From: Methylobacterium brachythecii
GTDB taxonomy: Bacteria; Pseudomonadota; Alphaproteobacteria; Rhizobiales; Beijerinckiaceae
Reading direction: 5' to 3'
DNA: 64,000 bases
Assembly: GCF_014196345.1 (NCBI RefSeq)
Contig: NZ_JACIDN010000003.1
Coordinates: 434,001 to 498,000 of the forward strand
The stretch's first letter is position 1; each line of letters begins with the position of its first letter. The translations under genes and the position numbers were made by a program. A model generated the notes under the pieces. The model did no database searches and had not been told where the DNA came from. It was given only the letters and a program-made list of their open reading frames with translations. This document shows positions 62,136 through 64,000 of this stretch, piece after piece.

Positions 62136-62304
62136 CGGCAGGGCATACCTCGGATGGTGATCGGGTCGCTGTGAGCCCTGTCGCGCGTTGCCCCCCGGCG
62201 ATCAAGCCCGACGCACTACGGCGAAGAGCGTGGCCCAGCGATCCTTCCGGCACCCCGGCGTTCGTGCTACCGCCGTTCGAAGCGGAATTTCGGCACTTCC
62301 AGGG

Positions 62305-62778
62305 ATGACGGACGTGAGAGCGACGACGATCGGGTTCATCGTAACCGGGCTGCTCGCGGGGCTGGCGGCCGCTCCGGCCGAAGCGGGCTGCACGCGCAAG
62401 ATCGTCAACAAGTCGGCGTTGACGGCGCTGATCAGCCGTGACGGCGGCCCGTGGGTCACAGTGCCGCCGCATCATTCGCAATCGATCGTCTTCAGCCAGC
62501 CGGGCAAAGTGGATGTCGCCCTGGTCTGCGGACGCGGCGGCCCCGAGGGCGCGGTCTACCGGTCCTCGCTCAGCTACTCGGCGATCATCGACCGATGCTA
62601 CTACGAGATCGGCAACGGCTTCTTCGAAGAGCAGCTCGGCCCCGGCTTCGCACTCGGCACCGAGGATACCGCACCGCTGACCGTCAATACCCCGCGCCAG
62701 GGCGACGTGGTGATCGGCCCGCGGGTCGAGGCACGCTGCCCGGCGGAGTTCCGGGCGGCGGTTCAGTCGCGTTACTGA
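62305..62778 (+). CDS. Exported protein of unknown function
   Basis: 157 residues from ATG 62305, with AGGG directly upstream. A signal peptide ends near residue 27 (APAEAG). The mature part starts CTRKIVNKSALTALI, is beta-rich, and has four Cys that could pair. No family recognised. It is a single gene between the divergent crotonase-like gene and convergent tenA. Confidence 0.65.
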   Translation: MTDVRATTIGFIVTGLLAGLAAAPAEAGCTRKIVNKSALTALISRDGGPWVTVPPHHSQSIVFSQPGKVDVALVCGRGGPEGAVYRSSLSYSAIIDRCYYEIGNGFFEEQLGPGFALGTEDTAPLTVNTPRQGDVVIGPRVEARCPAEFRAAVQSRY

Positions 62779-62824
62779 CCGGTTTCAGTCTCTCCGCCTT
62801 CATGCCGGCGTCGTCTTGGGCGGC

Positions 62825-63484
62825 TCACACCGGCCAGGCCGCCTCGCGATAGGCCGAGTCCCAGAACATCCATTCGAGCTGACATGCGCGGGTGAAGCCC
62901 GCATGCATCCCGGCGAGCTCCTTCGGACCGGCCTGCTCGGCGACTGCGTCCGTCACTGCGATCATCGCGTCGACGGCCTGCGAAAAGTCTTCGCCGGCGT
63001 AGGTATCGATCCAAGATCGGTATGGATTGTCTGCCGCCGCGCTCGCATGGATATCGTTGCCGATTTCCCGGTAGATCCAGAAGCAGGGCAGCATCGCTGC
63101 CAGATGCACGCCGAGCGGCTCGCGAAACCCGCTGGCGATGAGGAAGCTGAGGTAGTGGTGGGCCACCGGGGTCGGCGGGGTGGCCGCGACCTCGGCATCC
63201 GTGACCCCAAAGCGGCGGAAATAGTCAGTGTGCAGCGAGCGCTCGACTTCGATCGCCACTGACGCTGCGCCGGAGAACTGCACGATGTGGTCGGGATCGT
63301 CGGATTTCGCCGCGGCCACGGCGAGCGCCTGCGCGAAGGCGACGAGGTAATGCGCATCCTGGATCATGTAGTGGCGGAAGGCCGCCATCGGCAGCGTGCC
63401 GGCGGCGAGCTCCCGGTTGAACGGGTGCGTGCGAGTCGCCTCGTAGATCGCGGCGTTTCGTGTCCAGGCATCGGTCGAGAACAC
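62825..63484 (-). CDS. tenA: Thiaminase II / aminopyrimidine aminohydrolase
   Basis: 219 residues, full length. TenA hydrolyses aminomethyl-pyrimidine to HMP for thiamine salvage. Active residues: Asp43 in IQDAHYL, Cys134 in MLPCFWIYREIG, and Glu in QLEWMFWDSAY. Helical all through. No thiamine genes or TPP riboswitch were seen in its neighbourhood. Confidence 0.93.
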   Translation of the reverse strand: MFSTDAWTRNAAIYEATRTHPFNRELAAGTLPMAAFRHYMIQDAHYLVAFAQALAVAAAKSDDPDHIVQFSGAASVAIEVERSLHTDYFRRFGVTDAEVAATPPTPVAHHYLSFLIASGFREPLGVHLAAMLPCFWIYREIGNDIHASAAADNPYRSWIDTYAGEDFSQAVDAMIAVTDAVAEQAGPKELAGMHAGFTRACQLEWMFWDSAYREAAWPV

Positions 63485-63672
63485 GGGCGGCTCCTCTAGG
63501 GATCGTCGGCGGCAAAGGTTGTGCGGCCCCGCAAGGGCCGACGCCAGCCATTAACCCCGATGTGCGCAGCGGCACAGCCCGAATGGCCGCGCTGATCCAC
63601 ACAGGAACCGCAAGTCCAGGCTGTCTGCGAAAGCAGTCACCGGGGGAGCCGAGACCATCGAGGAGTGTGCCG

Positions 63673-63825
63673 ATGACGTCCAAGCTGTCTTTCCACTGGC
63701 TGCTGACACTCTTGGCCTTGGCGGTGCCCGCCGCCCTCGGACCCTGCCGTCCCACGAAAGACAGTGAGGCCCCAGCGACCACGCAGCAGGCCGCCTCGGA
63801 CGTCGTGTTCCGGCACTATCTTTGA
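63673..63825 (+). CDS. Small exported peptide of unknown function
   Basis: 50 residues. GAGGAG lies about nine bases before ATG 63673. A signal-like hydrophobic stretch (about 8-23, LLTLLALAVPAALG) is followed by Cys25 and a short polar tail. It could be a secreted peptide or small lipoprotein-like protein; the evidence is the ribosome site and the composition only. Confidence 0.45.
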   Translation: MTSKLSFHWLLTLLALAVPAALGPCRPTKDSEAPATTQQAASDVVFRHYL

Positions 63826-63923
63826 CGAGTCGGACCGAACGATCGACAGGGCGGCGGTTGGGTCGCTGCGCGCGCCGTGCTAACTCGCGGCCCGTTCAGC
63901 AGCAGCCAGGACATCAACGATCC

Positions 63924-64000
63924 ATGCGCTCGACCCTCTTTGCCGGAGCACTCGCCCTCGCCATGACAGCCGCCGCTTCCGCCGCCTCTCCCGTCACCAC
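63924..64000 (+). CDS. Exported protein, 5' part only
   Basis: The first 25 codons of a gene cut by the window edge. The sequence is a signal peptide (MRSTLFAGALALAMTAAASA, then ASPVT). Nothing is visible of the mature protein, so no function can be given. Confidence 0.6.
   Translation, partial: MRSTLFAGALALAMTAAASAASPVT

Noticed and set aside
1..64000. CRISPR array, rRNA operon or riboswitch
   Set aside because: No regularly spaced direct repeats, no rRNA text and no TPP, cobalamin, SAM or FMN riboswitch core recognised on either strand.

Overview
The window reads as chromosomal DNA of a high-GC alphaproteobacterium, most likely Methylobacterium or Methylorubrum (inference). The pointers are genes linked to PQQ-dependent dehydrogenases (1-1302 and 23017-25858), a bacteriochlorophyll synthase (bchG), dense two-component and c-di-GMP signalling genes, a CitE-type CoA-ester lyase and interspersed palindromic repeats of rhizobial style. 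Most of it is ordinary core and accessory chromosome; no prophage, insertion sequence or CRISPR array was seen.

Layout. 1-5854: end of a PQQ-linked ABC binding protein plus a YVTN beta-propeller, a GGDEF/EAL protein, then a FIST-domain NosP-like sensor with its hybrid histidine kinase. 5942-7788: tRNA-Leu(CAA), bchG and two small proteins. 7812-14486: a 1119-residue hybrid kinase, an O-antigen ligase-like membrane protein, a CDP-diacylglycerol pyrophosphatase and small proteins. 14668-22764: a COG0523 metallochaperone GTPase, a heavy-metal RND efflux operon (adaptor, pump, outer-membrane factor) and a TetR regulator. 23017-25858: four-gene quinoprotein relay cluster (zinc metallohydrolase, SoxYZ-like carrier, CxxxCW rhodanese-like protein, thioredoxin) behind a promoter with a palindrome. 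26218-36528: housekeeping genes (panB, cytochrome b561, rpmG, cvpA-purF, SDR-DHFR pair, GCS2-type ligase, DUF805, der, YfgM-like, NnrU). 36642-40376: a secreted protein of unknown function and another hybrid kinase.

40623-47597 is the most interesting block: a WGR/HEAT-like protein, a winged-helix SWIM zinc-finger protein, a structured noncoding region and a retron-type reverse transcriptase, all on the + strand. The noncoding region has a perfect 16-bp a1/a2-type inverted repeat enclosing an msr-like segment and a long msd-like hairpin, so it looks like a complete retron. Its gene content matches the type XIII (ARM plus WHSWIM) retron class as I recall it; the RT also ends in two predicted membrane helices.

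47819-57716: acyltransferase, LysR/MFS pairs, MATE pump, small exported proteins, a tautomerase and a CitE-like lyase. 58040-60047: a JetA-JetB (Wadjet, MksF/MksE-like) pair with no JetC ATPase or JetD nuclease next to it, that is, a broken or split anti-plasmid system. 60137-64000: small exported proteins, a GntR regulator, a crotonase-fold protein lacking both usual catalytic glutamates, and TenA.
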